This document shows, in pieces, positions 35,633-48,479 of a DNA stretch of 64,000 nucleotides. The first letter of the stretch is position 1, and every line of letters begins with the position of its first letter. Origin of the DNA: Juglans regia (lineage: Eukaryota > Streptophyta > Magnoliopsida > Fagales > Juglandaceae); NCBI RefSeq assembly GCF_001411555.2, contig NC_049909.1, positions 19,392,623 to 19,456,622 of the forward strand, written 5' to 3'. The translations under genes were made by a program, and so were the position numbers. Under the pieces are notes generated by a model. It had not been told where the DNA came from and searched no databases. It was given only the letters and a program-made list of their open reading frames with translations.

Positions 35633-36137
35633 TTAACTTAATTTGATTTGTCAGGCATCCTCTGACATACTTGATTTTTCGCGTACAATAATTTTATCAC
35701 TTGTCACAAAGTTTAGATCACTGATGATTAGTGATTAGAAATTGTATGAATTTAACTATTTAACCATTATATATATATATATATTACATTACATTACATT
35801 ACATTAACACGGACTGCAGTACTAGTGTGGGCATGAACTCCATTTGCGAAAGAAAACTCCAAAATCGTCAAGTACGCCAGTGCTGATTGGCAATATATTC
35901 CAGCATCGTCCAGTTTGGTGGCCAACTCACGTAAACCATTTAATCTATGTTGGTAAGAGAAAGGTCCAAAATCTTCATGTAGTGCTAATTAATATTTGTT
36001 AATCCATGCATGCAGCATTGTCTCTTTAATTGTCCCAATTAATTCCAGTTTGGTTGCCAACTCTAAACCACATTCTAGTGCATAATTAAAGGGCCGGGCG
36101 GCCTATGCATATTACAGAGAAATATTTTGATTATATA

Positions 36138-36170
<33 letters not shown>

Positions 36171-36442
36171 CCCTCGACAAGACTTCATGAAATCATGATC
36201 ACGTTCGCACTGCAACACATGTTACGTACCTACCTAATTAATTATTAATTAAGAAAATATATAAAATATCATACCTCACTACAATAAAAATAAGTATTTG
36301 TGATGAATTATTTGTATAAAAATAACTATTTACGACGAGAATAAACTCATTTTAACAAAAAATAATAATTTTCAAAAAAAAAATACCTGGCTACAAATAC
36401 GTAACCTCTTGTTATCAATTTAGGCATGAATATCCTCATGCA

Positions 36443-36482
<40 letters not shown>

Positions 36483-37094
36483 TGTATATATTGATCATAT
36501 CATGATCATCAGGCAGGACCCTTTAATTAGCTAGGAGTCATGCACTCTGCAACTGACCAAACGAAAGCAAGTACTTTAATTCTGATCGTGCCGACATTAT
36601 ATATGCGCCAGAATCAAGGTCTTTTTAAATTCGGACAAGATTTTGAATGATTATTTTCTTGTTCCTTTTGTACATATGTCTCATTATCCATGTCCTCCCT
36701 AAACGTCGTCCCACGACAAGCATATTCTTTCTGTATATATATATCTGCTCCAAAGCTCTTGATCATCACCGTATCACAGATTCCCCAAAACTTGTACGGT
36801 TATGTTATATAATAATGTCCTCTTCACCATCCGAGGAAAATATATAATAGATAAATCATTAGTACTGAACACCATAAGAAATGACAAAATGGACGTGGAA
36901 TGTAGCTAGCCGCGGGCCGCCGGGGGTAGGAAGGTGGTGATCATGTGCATGCCCTGACCTTGAACTTCGTTGCCGACGAGTTATCGATCGGTCCTTTGTC
37001 TTGGTCATGGTGCCAGATGATCAAGTGCATTAATGAGAGGGATGCTAAGTAATTAAAATGCTTTTAATTTGGAACTTACGATTTTGGTGGGATT
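35633..37094. other. DIR2 distal 3' flank, homologous to the DIR3 flank
   Basis: No gene. Several blocks match 46270-48040 in order: TCCAAAATCGTCAAG (35860 and 46830), CTCTTTAATTGTCCC (36021 and 47010), GAGAAATATTTTGATTATAT (36118 and 47260) and CGACGAGTTATC (36975 and 47907). Several (TA)n tracts are also present. Confidence 0.6.
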
Positions 37095-37099
37095 ATAAA

Positions 37100-37666
37100 T
37101 GTTGAGTGTGGCTTGATTCCTATTGAAAGCATCATTTCGGAGACTTGGCTTGATTGTGGCTAGACCTTGGTTCGACTGTAGCTCAACCTTGGCTCAGCAA
37201 ATTTTGGCTCGACATTCCGCTCGAGCGAACTCCAAACAGATTGTTCACTCGATATCCGTTCGACAGTTCACTCTAGCGAACACTAGACAGATTGTAATTT
37301 GCTCGATACTTCGCCAAAACTAGGATTTTCCACGCCGTATAATATAAATACATGTTGTTTTTCATTATTTGGTGACTTTGAGTGGCCAGAATAGAAAGCA
37401 AAGAGAGAGAATTCCTTTTGTGAGATTTTGAGAGTTCATTAATTGGGTGTATTGGAACTTTTGGGATTGAGGGTGATTTGTGATACATCTCTTGTACTCT
37501 ATTTTGTGATAGTGAATTTCTTGAGACCGACTCTACCAGTGGATGTGTGCTTGTTTTAGCCAAATCACGTAAATTTTGATGTTTTTGATGTGATTTTTGA
37601 ATTTTCTTTTATTTATTTCTGTTTTTATATTTTAAATTAGCCGCTGATAGCTAGTTAATTCCAACA
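37100..37666. mobile_element. solo LTR of a copia-type element (567 bp)
   Basis: Starts TGTTGAGTGTGG and ends AATTCCAACA, an inverted TGTTG/CAACA terminus. Flanked by ATAAA (37095-37099) and ATAAG (37667-37671), a 5-bp duplication with one change. Contains the U5-like stretch CTACCAGTGGATGTGTGC and TAGCCAAATCACGTAAA known from plant copia LTRs. No internal retroviral-type sequence adjoins it on either side, so it is a solo LTR left by recombination. Confidence 0.8.
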
Positions 37667-37671
37667 ATAAG

Positions 37672-39197
37672 GAGTTCACCGGCCTACCATGCATAAACAA
37701 ACAATGCATATGTTGCTTATAATTTTGAATACCTAACACTCAATCTTGAGATTCGAATCTTAATTATATATATATATATAGACGGTCATGTGATGAATTG
37801 CTAACTTTTAGTGGCTTCATGTGGATGCAGATCTAGAGTTTGAATATCTATATAAATAAATAAATATATATAAATATATATATATATATATAGTGCAAAG
37901 TTTAACTTAAAAGGAACTGAATCGAATCGTCCGTAAACGCACTGCAGATTTTGATCGAACATGATAATATCAAACCTTAATTATAAGTTAATGATCCAGA
38001 AACACTTAGTTAATATGGTCGTTCATGGTTTTGATCGTTTAATTAAATTTCGTTTTGGCTAAGCTTCATTTGATCTGAAAGCTACATATATATATATATA
38101 TACACTAGAGAACGGTCCCGGATGCGTTAGTTCTGGAGTGTATTTGACATAATGATTTAAATAAAAAAGAATGAAAAAGTCAATAGCTTCTTTATCTAAG
38201 AAAAGAAAATACAAGGTTAAAGAAAGACAAAAAAATTAAGATTAAAAAAAATCTAAATTTCAATAAAATAATAAACAAATTAAATATTGTACATACAACG
38301 TATAAATATTGACAATATATACATGATATATAGTTCTTTTATTATTATTTTTTTGCTTCATAATTCTAGCATTATTAATTATGTAATATATATACATATA
38401 TAAGATCATCAGTCATAAACAAATTAAATAATGTACGTACAATGTATAAATATTGACAATATATGCATGATATATAGTTCTTTTATTATTATTTTTTTCT
38501 CCATAATTTGATCATTATTAATTAAGTATATAGAACTGTTAATATTTATGCATATCAGTATTAAAAATTGATCTTAAGGGCTTGTTGAGCATAATAATAA
38601 TAATAATAGATTAGAAATAATATTTACATGACTACGTTCTGATCTCTAAAACCTCAATTAATGCATGGGGCCGGGTATCAAAACAAAACAAATTTGTTGT
38701 CATCATTAATATAATATTATTGGCCGCAGGTATTTTTAATAAGACAAACGGCTTTAACTTTTAACAAAAAAATAATAAAAACTGTTAGAATAAAAAATTT
38801 TGTTTAATAACCCTTTTATATATATAAAGCGATATATATAATATAGGAGAAATTTTATTTGTAGTCTTCAAGTGAAGATTGTATATATAGATATATTATT
38901 AAATGAGAGAAAATATTATTTTATGATGGATAATTTTATAATTTTAAAAAATTTTAAAGTTAAAATAATCTAAACTTATATTGCAGTCTTCATTTAAAGA
39001 CTATACTTAGCATTGCTTATATATATATATATATATATATATAGTTATACAGTCAATGCATGCTTTGTCATCAATTTCGTTAAGGGTGGGTACTCTGAGT
39101 AGAAGGAAAACAAGGGGAGAGATACAACGTACAGTTGTTTCCAAGAAGAGAATATTAGGTGGAACATTTATTTTTCATTTGGTGGGATTTCGTTATG

Positions 39198-39238
<41 letters not shown>

Positions 39239-39535
39239 TCTCTAATTGCGGCAGTTTTAGGTACCAATGGTAGGAGAAGAAGATTAGTCCAATCATGTGC
39301 TGGCCTTTCTATTAAGAGTTTTGCTACATAATTTTTATCATATTTTATATTCTATATTTTTTAAAATATTTTAATTTTTTAATTTTTTTTTAATTTTTTT
39401 TGAGTTTATTCTTTTTAAATTATTTCAAATTTTTTATTTATTATTCATATAATAAATATTTAATAAAAAAATAATAAAAATTAAAAATAATGTAAAGTAT
39501 AGAATGTTAAGAAGTTATGAAGATTTTTTATTCTA
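37672..39535. other. AT-rich intergenic DNA with tandem and MITE repeats
   Basis: No gene. A segment of about 120 bp is duplicated at 38268-38390 and 38414-38530 (TATAAATATTGACAATATAT shared). A MITE-like unit with CAGTCTTCA-type ends spans about 38845-39020. Several (TA)n tracts occur. Confidence 0.55.
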
Positions 39536-39869
39536 TTAATTACAAGGATTCAGAAACCAATCGTAACCAAGCACTTGTTTCTAACTTTTCTTTTTATATC
39601 TATAATTGCATGTTGACTTCAAATATATTTGCAACTAGAACTCAGTACTGCAGCTTGCTTGACTGCCTCAATAATTCATTGTCGTTCTTTTTTAATTGAA
39701 TGCTAGTACGTACGAAATATGGTCACGGGGGACTGCAAACATGTACAAAATTATACGCTGTTGTATTGCAGACCGGTCATGGTACGACTGGTGGCCCTTT
39801 CTATTACTGCTTTTCCCGTACGTCTTGGCACGTATTTTGGTTGAACTCAAGCTATTGACCACTGATGTT

Positions 39870-40298
39870 TGTAACAAATTGAAATGGAGAAGAGGTTTGT
39901 AAGAGAGAACTAAAAAAAGAGAAAAATATTCTGTGTGTTGATTGAATTCCATGAGGAATTTACAAGGGATGCATATACGTACAATTGCCAAAAAAAAAAA
40001 TATATATATATATATATATTTATCTTCTAGCTATTAACACAAGAAGGCAACCATCCTTTGTATAGTGTGCAACATGTCTCCATGTTTATTGCAAGATATT
40101 CCTCCGTATAGAGTGCAACATGTCTCTATGTTTTATGCAAGATATTTTTGCCTTTTATGTACATTATTGCCCTACTAATGTACAACTCAGCAAAAGTAAA
40201 ATATAAATGACAAGATCATCATTCTTCACTAACGATGGATTGTTTTCCTTTTTGTGTATTCTGTGTTGATGTATGCTGTTGTAGTTCATGCTCCAATA
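39870..40298 (-). repeat. 3' LTR of the copia element in the CHX pseudogene
   Basis: Begins TGTAACAAATTGAAATGG on the plus strand and ends ATGCTCCAATA. Carries an extra (TA)n tract (about 40002-40018) absent from the partner LTR. Confidence 0.9.
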
Positions 40299-41722
40299 CC
40301 ACCCGCAAGATGGAGAGTAAAGATTTACAACTCCCATATTGAAAGTGTTGATTAAGAACTGTGGATGATAGAGCCTTAGTGAGGAGATATGCCAGCTGAA
40401 GAGAACTTGGGACATAGCAGGTGGAAACACTGCCTTCTTGGATCTTGTCACGGACTACGTGATAATCAAGCTCGATATACTTGGTCCTCTCATGGAAGAC
40501 AGGTTTGGCACGCAGCTATGTGAAGAGCAGTTTGGTTATCATAGTGTAATAAGGCAGCTTGAGGATGAGTGACTTGTAGAGTAGATAAAATGAACCTCAG
40601 CCAAGTCAATTCAGAGCAAGTGGCTATCATTGATAGGGGTGTAAATTTAAACCGAAAAGCCGGACCGAACCGATTGGTCCGCTTTGAACTGGTCCTGTCC
40701 AGAACCGGTTCCTGTATTATGAAAACCTATCGGACCCGGTCCGGTTTCGGTTCCATAGTTTCTGGGACCGGACCAAACCGGACAGGTTCGAAAAAAAATA
40801 TATATATAAAAATTAATTTTATATATTTTACAAAATATTCTATATATTATATAATATATAATTATATGTTAAATTTTTATATATAATATATATAATTATA
40901 TATCATATATGAAATAATTTCATATTATAATTTATGAATTATAACGTGAAATGTTAATCTTAAATATGAATATTTGTAATTTGTTTGATTATATGTTATT
41001 AATATAATTATATATAAGATAATGTTATTATAATTTATAAAATAAAAATTTAATTGATCATATGCTTTAAACAAAATATATATATTAAATTATTAATAAT
41101 ATTTTATCATAAGAAGTAACACTTTATTATATGTTTTTAACATTTAAAAAAAATCGAAAAATCGGACCGAACCAAACTGGAAAATGATAAAACCGGAGAT
41201 ATCGGTTTAAGAGGGTAACCGGGACGTAATCGGTTTTGAAAAATACAAAACCGGTACATACCGGTTCAATCCTAATTTTTATCCAAAACTGGACCAGATC
41301 GGACCGATTATACCTTTAGTCATTGATCTATATTCCGTCTCAACAGATGAACGGGAGACAACTGACTGCTTTTTGGACTTCCAAGAGATTGGAGAAGAAC
41401 CAAAAAAGATGCAATACCCAATCACAGACCGCCTAGTATCTAGACATGAAGCCTAATCTGAGTCACAATAGACTGCAAGCTGAAGAGAAGAAGAGCTAGA
41501 GAGAAGTAAGCCTTGGCCAAGTGCAGCCTTGAGATACTTAAGAATTTTCAGAGTAGCCAACAAATACGCAAGAGAGTGTCGGGAGGAACTAACATGGTTA
41601 GAAGATGGGAGGGAAGATAGTTGAGCTAGTTGACCAACAGAGATGGTAGGCATGGCTGAGCTGGTGTCTTTAGGTTGCAGCAGAGCAAGGAGTTGATGAT
41701 ACTGACTCTTGGTAATAGCCAT
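40299..41722 (-). pseudogene. copia RNase H remnant fused to gag tail, split by a hAT
   Basis: 41722-41453 begins with a gag-type tail (MAITKSQYHQLLALLQPKD) and passes straight into the pol C-terminal part (YLLATLKILKYLKAALGQG, VYCDSD). It continues in pieces to 41327 and, after the hAT at 40634-41318, from 40625 down to about 40450 (RNase H end). The jump from gag to RNase H marks a deletion of some 2-3 kb relative to a full copia. Confidence 0.8.
40634..41318. mobile_element. hAT-like element nested in the copia (685 bp)
   Basis: Target duplication ATCATTGA (40626-40633) and GTCATTGA (41319-41326), 8 bp with one change. Ends TAGGGGTGTAAATTTAAACC and, reverse-complemented, TAAAGGTATAATCGG. 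Subterminal CCGGACCGAACCG motifs are repeated on both sides of a very AT-rich core. Same family type as 26111-26826, no coding capacity. Confidence 0.85.
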
Positions 41723-41747
41723 GATTTCAGCTGGTTCATCATCTTGA

Positions 41748-42787
41748 TCACCATTGGAAACAATTCGAGACTAAGTAGCAGCTGTTGCAAAAACCCTTGG
41801 ATTTCCCATGAAGCTTGTAACCAGGCGGGTACCCATGCAATTTATAACATTTTTCAATAGTATGGCTAGTCATATTACAATGAGTACACAGGGGAGGTTC
41901 AGCATTCCCAATCTTAAAACAATTATCAAGTGAATGGCCTTGAATTTTGCAATGGGTACAATAAGGTCTATTTGATTTATGACCTCCATAGTTGGAAGGT
42001 TTAGTAACAAATTTGGAGAAATGGTAAGTGTTCTTAGCCACCATGGTCATGAGACCAAAAGGAGATGATTGGTTAAGCATTTGATGTTGCTGCTCTTGTT
42101 GTTGGATCATAGAGAAAACTTTGTTGAGTGGGGGTAAAGGCTCAAGAAGCATAATCTTATCTCTTGTGTTACAATAGGATTCAAATAATCCCATAAGAAA
42201 CTGAATAACACAATCTCTATCATAGCGATCATGAAGAACTTTTAATTTTCACAATCACAATCGGGTAGGGGATCATACACAGCAAGTTCATCCCACAAAC
42301 CCTTGAGGTGACCAAAATAGATACTAACAGTATCCTAACCCTGTGATAAACTAGCAAGGTCTCGTTTTAGTTGAAAAATACAATGACCGTTTTGTTGAGT
42401 AAAACAATCCTTAAGCTCTAACCACAATATTCTGGAATCATCAAGCAAGGCAAGGCTAGATTTCACATAGGCACTTACAAAGTTTTGAAGCCAAGAAACA
42501 ACCAAATCATTGTAGCATTCCCAAGCTTCAAAGAGTGGATCAGCGGAATCAAGTGGTTTAGAAATCTTACCGTTGATGAAGCCAATCTTATTTTTTGCAC
42601 GAAGAGCACGGCTGACAGCTCGAGACCAACTGATATAATTATCAACAGTCAAGAAATCAGAAACCAACGTTGCGGCAGGGTTGTCACCATTCTCAATTTG
42701 GAATGGGTTGAAAGGGTCTGAGAAATCAAGAAATCGGTCATTGGGGTTCTTCTTGGGTAAAGTATTCTCTTTAGAAACGGTTGTCAT
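41748..42787 (-). pseudogene. copia gag (N-terminal domain and zinc knuckles), broken
   Basis: 42787-42335 encodes a copia-type gag N-terminus (LTVDNYISWSRAVSRALRAK, KIGFINGKI) and stops at TAG or TAA near 42335. 42194-41748 resumes with MGLFESYCNTRDKIMLLEPL and two CX2C-type knuckles (CTHCKIQGHSLDNC and CTHCNMTSHTIEKC). Broken between the two parts. Confidence 0.8.
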
Positions 42788-42823
42788 TGTGGCAAATTAG
42801 GATCGATAGGATCTCTGATACCA

Positions 42824-43231
42824 TGTAACAAACTGAAATGGAGAAGAGGTTTGTAGGAGAAGAACCCAGAAAAGAGAAAAATATTCTCTGTGTTGATTGA
42901 ATTCCATCGAGGAATTTACAAGGGACGCATATATGTACAATTGCCAAAAAAACAAGTCTTCTAACTATTAACACAAGAAGACAACCATCATTTGGTAGTG
43001 TGCAACATGTCTCCATGTTTTATGCAAGATATTCCTCCATGTAGTATGCAACAAATCTCCATGTTTTATGCAGGATATAATTACCTTTTATGTACATTAT
43101 TGACCTACTAATGTACAACTTAGCAAAAGTAAAATATAAATGACAAGATCATCCTTCTTCACTAACGATGGACTGCTTTCGTTTTTGTGTATTCTATGTT
43201 GATGTATATTGTTGTAGTTCATGCTCCAATA
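42824..43231 (-). repeat. 5' LTR of the copia element in the CHX pseudogene
   Basis: Begins TGTAACAAACTGAAATGG on the plus strand and ends ATGCTCCAATA. The primer binding site lies at its inner edge (left side). Confidence 0.9.
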
Positions 43232-43903
43232 ATGTTGGCTGAATGTGGTTGCATGGATTGATCTACATGCTCTTCTCATTGCTTTCTCTGGCAATGACCA
43301 CTACTGATCTCTCCTGGTTTCATTATGGGTTTTCTTTTGTGGGCTGGTCTGGTTTTGTATGTATGTGATAGTACTCTAGCTGCAGTTTGTTTGCTTCTGA
43401 TGCCATTGGAATTCATGCACTTTTTGGTGCATTTGTGCTTGGAGTTCTTGTCCCAAAGAAAGGCCCATTTGCCATAACTCTTGTGGAAAAAGTCGGGGAT
43501 CTTGTAATTGGCCTTTTACTTCCATTGCATTTCGTCTAAATCGGATTGAAAACCAATATAGCCACAATTCAAGGCCCCAATCATGGTCCTTGTTTTAGTC
43601 ATTTGTACAGCCTGTTTTGGGAAGATTAATGAGGGTACAGTCGGAGTCTCCCTCCTTAAATATTTGCAGATCACTACCTATTGTGGAACTCATCGTACTC
43701 AACATTGGCAAAGACAAAGGTAAAATTAGTTTTTTGGCTTCTAATACTTTACCATTGATGATAAGAATTGCAAAGCCTTTTTAATTGAATATGATGTACT
43801 CCATTATTCTAATACCTTTAGCTGCTTGTTTTTTATAGGTATTGAATGATCAATCATTTGCCATGCATCATGGTTCTAATGGCTATCTTCACAACCTTTA
43901 TCA

Positions 43904-44198
43904 ATCTATTGCCATTCGAGGATTCCTTCTTGTTCCTCTTCTTCAAACTTTGATTCGTATTGTTTATAGAGAAATCTCTGATCAACGATAGAACAAGATC
44001 CATTTTACATCATATGATCTAAGGGATTCCTTGATTTGGGCCAAAGAAGCAATGTCACTTGATCATTATCAAACTAAGTGCAATCTTTTACTGTTCGTGA
44101 GGATCCCATCAAGGTGCCTTCTACTTCTAACAGGCCATGAACTAGATCATAATTATTTTCAACGAGTCCATAAAAAGTGATTCCATTTTTTTCATCAA
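43904..44198 (-). other. nuclear insertion of plastid DNA (ycf2 fragment)
   Basis: Read on the minus strand it encodes, with a few stops, segments of chloroplast Ycf2: [48 protein letters not shown] and EEEEQEG. Ycf2 has no nuclear homologue of this kind, so this is a NUPT. It interrupts the CHX pseudogene exon 3 between ACAACCTTTATCAA and the TATGTCAGTATA stretch. Stops and substitutions show it is old and non-functional. Confidence 0.88.
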
Positions 44199-44334
44199 GT
44201 TCTAATGGTTTATATGTCAGTATATAAACTAGATAAAGATTGAGTAAAGCTAACTACAAGTATAGAACAATTGAGAGGAAGGACCCCAATACTCAACTTT
44301 GAGTTTTGGCTTGCGTCAAATGGAGTGTGAAACG

Positions 44335-44867
44335 TGGGATTGAGAGCATTGGTTATGGTCTAACCATTACTAAGTCCAACATTTGACTAAAAGTTGAGAT
44401 TTTGGCTGAAGTCAAAGCCATTAGAGATATTAATCAACATTAGATTATCTATCCTAAAGTCAAAATAATAATATAATATTATATATTTTAATAATAATTT
44501 TTTTAAAATTTTTATATATTTTTTGTAAATACACTCAATATATTAATTAATAATTTAATTTTTTCTTAAAATTAATTTTTCCTAACTATTTTTTTCCTTA
44601 ACCTAATTATCTAACAAATACACTTCAACTAGAGGAGTAGGAAAAAAAAAAAAAGAGTAAAAGGGGAATTGAACAGTAGAATTTGGAGAATATTTTTAGA
44701 TTAAAAAATTGTTTTGGAGATGAACAGTAAAACTCCAAACTTGGAGACTAGTTTGACTTTACTATAACTCAAAAATGAAGTATTAAAGTTTTGATTACTT
44801 CAATACAAACTATTTTAATAAAAGTCAGATAAAATTTGAATAGGCATTTGCATTCGGCTAGCCCATG
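44335..44867. repeat. AT-rich MITE-like insertion in the CHX pseudogene
   Basis: Starts near GAGAGCATTGGTTATGG and contains GTCAAAATAATAATATAATA and ATATATTAATTAATAATTTA, shared with 61012-61335. It separates two pieces of CHX exon 3. Terminal repeats were not clearly resolved. Confidence 0.5.
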
Positions 44868-44923
44868 CAATCTTGATGGTCCATAAGGCAAGAAAGAATG
44901 GGCTACCCTTTTGGAATAAGGCC

Positions 44924-46040
<1,117 letters not shown>

Positions 46041-47542
46041 ATAGACATGGAATTAATGTGAGCAAGAAGCTTAATTTTTCAATTACTGCATGCTTCTAGC
46101 ACTGTGCCCTCAATAATAAAAATAAATTAATCCTAGCTTGCCCTCAATATATATTGCAGAATTCTCATGACCTTTCAAAATTTTAAATGAAGGGCCAATA
46201 TTATCTCTAAAATCTGTTGAAACCCTCGAATTTAAATTAAATATTAGAACTTAATTGATCCCATATATGATAAATTATCATTTGTCACAAAGATTAAACG
46301 AATTATTAGGGTTTAAATGAATTTAACTATTTAACCTTCATTAATTACGTACAACACAGTTCCTACAGTGTTGACTTGAACTCTCTTTTGCTCTCTTAGT
46401 AAAAAGTTTTGTTATTTATAAGTCGATTTAGTTAAGAGTTTTCCCATTCCATTATAGACTCATTATAATTATTGAAAATAATTAAAATAATAATACTTAT
46501 TATATTAGCTGACGTTAGTATAATGTAATTAAATAAACATGTTTACAAATTGTTAGAAACGATAAGAGAAAAGAAAAAAGAAAAATAGAATCATTAATCA
46601 CATACGACAATTTTTACATGGTTCAACAATATACGTACTTACGTTCTCGAAAATATTATTCTGGGTAATTGATCACGGCCCCCAGACCAAGCTAGCTAGC
46701 CTCCGCTCCATGATCCAAGTTTCATTGAAAATTTATTAAAAATTACAACAAATCCTATCGAATCAGTTTATCTACTGAACCATCATAAACAAAACCAAGC
46801 TCCACATAAAAAGGTTCCAACAAAAATTTCCAAAATCGTCAAGAACCGGCGCTGATTAGTAATCCAGGTTCGTCGTCTGTTCAATTGTCCTCATGCCAGT
46901 TTTGGTGGCCAATTTTAAAAAATAATATGTTTAATCTAAGTCGGTAAGAGAAATTAATTACGCTCCAAAATCGTCATGTAGTAGTGTAAATTAATTGGTA
47001 ATCCTGCAACGTCTCTTTAATTGTCCCCATTCCGGCCAGTACGTACTTAATTTTAATTGGTTGCCAATTCTAGATTTACTATAAGAAAACTACTTAATCA
47101 TTATAAATTATTTTCTGTCAAAATGAGTCTATTTTTTTCATAAATAATCATTCTTGTCGCAAATAATCAGTTACAAATACTCGTTTTTCTTGTAGTAATC
47201 TAACCATGCATATTAAAGTGGTGTATTAATTAAAGGGCATTCATATATATATATATATGAGAAATATTTTGATTATATATATTTCTCAATAATTAAGAAG
47301 ATCATTTCAGTACGTTATATATGTACGTGATGATTAATATATACAAACTGCAACACATGATCATCCTGTTATTATAATAAATAATTAGGAAGATATATCT
47401 AATTATATTAATATCATATCTCTTATCAATTTAGACATGATCCTCATCACGTATACATGATATATATACATGCATGCATCAGCTAATTCTTTCTCAATAT
47501 GCTCCAAGCTGGCTACTCTTGACTTAGCAAGGCTATATATAT
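46041..47542. other. DIR3 3' flank
   Basis: No gene. Homologous in blocks to the DIR2 3' flank (34690-36200). (TA)n at about 47245-47260. Confidence 0.55.
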
Positions 47543-47720
47543 GGAGAAAAGATATTTACAACCGTGAATTGCATAACCGTCGCGTAATCGTTTTGAAAAA
47601 AATGAATAAAACATGGAACCTACATGAAAAAAATTAATTTTTTAATAGTGAATCCCACTCTTTTTCAAAACGATTAAGCGACGGTTATATACTTCACGGT
47701 TGTATGTAGAATTACTCATA
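47543..47720. repeat. MITE (family B), copy 3 with long terminal inverted repeats
   Basis: Left arm ACAACCGTGAATTGCATAAC then CGTCGCGTAATCGTTTTGAA; the right arm carries TTCAAAACGATTAAGCGACG then GTTATATACTTCACGGTTGT. The arms are about 50 bp. Best preserved copy of this family in the window. Confidence 0.75.
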
Positions 47721-48286
47721 TATATGTGTGTGTATGTTATATAATGAATGTTATATATCAGGAAAATAATAGATAAATCTGTTAACAACATAAGAAATCA
47801 TGACAAAATGCATGGAACATGATTGAATATAGCGGGGTATATATATGGAAGCTGGCCGGTGATGCCCCCTGACACTTCAACTTTGCAAAAGGTTGTTGTC
47901 GATCGACGAGTTATCCTTTGTCTTGGTGCATGCAGATAGTAGTACTACTCATGCATGCATGCTAGATTAAGTGCGCGCATTGAGAGGGAGGCTAATTAAG
48001 TAACTCATTAAAATTCTTTAATTAATTAGAACTTACGACGGATATTATATATTTAGTTGTTGCCCTGGCATTGAGAGAGAGAGAGAGAGAGAGAACGCGG
48101 GTTGTAATTAATTTCACAAGCCTAATTAATTCAAGTAATAAGTACCAAAAGAGATCGAAGTTAATGATTAATGCTCTTAGTTTGACATATATTTCCAAAA
48201 AAGCACACAAAGAAGAGAGTATACCTAGAATGTACGTCCTATATATCTTCATTCATATATCTATATACGTATACCTGAATTAGAAA
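47721..48286. other. DIR3 distal 3' flank
   Basis: Matches 36880-37090 behind DIR2 (CGACGAGTTAT, CTTTGTCTTGG, GAACTTACGA). (GA)n at 48074-48094. No gene. Confidence 0.5.
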
Positions 48287-48479
48287 TAGAAATGTTACAT
48301 ACATAAAGAAATTATACAAAAGTAAACTCACAAAATAATGTGACTTCTTGCGATCCGTTAGATCTACTTTACGATAAAATTAGTAATTTTACGATCTATT
48401 ATAACCGCGTACTACATCAAGTCACGTTATTTTGTGAGTTTATTTTTATATAATCATTTTGTGATTAAAGCATTTCTCA
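48287..48479. mobile_element. MITE with 55-bp terminal inverted repeats
   Basis: Left end GAAATGTTACATACATAAAG then CAAAAGTAAACTCACAAAAT; the right end carries ATTTTGTGAGTTTATTTTTA-like sequence and finishes AAGCATTTCTC. The arms are imperfect reverse complements of about 55 bp, around a core with its own palindrome (GATAAAATTAGTAATTTTA). Non-coding. Confidence 0.75.

Larger units (their letters stand above)
39870..43231 (-). mobile_element. internally deleted Ty1/copia element in the CHX pseudogene (3362 bp)
   Basis: LTRs 39870-40298 and 42824-43231 with target duplication ATGTT (39865-39869 and 43232-43236). The intact CHX18 gene has ATGTT once (ACTGATGTTGGCCG). The primer binding site TGGTATCAGAGATCC adjoins the right LTR. 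The LTRs are about 410-430 bp and differ at many positions, so it is older than the 27-31 kb element. Its LTR ends in element orientation, TATTGG and GTTACA, are again TA..CA. Gag is followed directly by RNase H: protease, integrase and most of RT are deleted. Confidence 0.93.
39536..44923 (+). pseudogene. CHX18-like pseudogene with nested insertions
   Basis: Partial duplicate of the CHX18 gene. 39536-39775 matches its intron 1, 39790-39869 matches exon 2 (LARIL...ELKLLTTD), and after a copia insertion 43232-43720 continues exon 2 ([22 protein letters not shown]). 43721-43845 matches intron 2 and 43846-43903 the start of exon 3. A plastid insertion follows, then exon 3 again at about 44210-44318, an AT-rich MITE, and a last piece at 44868-44923 ([15 protein letters not shown]). 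Exon 1, the region equivalent to 17046-17775 and the C-terminal domain are missing, with many stops and indels. Confidence 0.92.

Noticed and set aside
36400..36480. Long (TA)n tracts here and at many other places, considered as origin or matrix-attachment sites
   Set aside because: Simple microsatellites common throughout the window; nothing specific supports a function.
43904..44198. Plus-strand reading of the ycf2 insert ([18 protein letters not shown]) as a membrane protein
   Set aside because: The minus strand matches Ycf2 segments in order; the hydrophobic plus-strand frame is its antisense.
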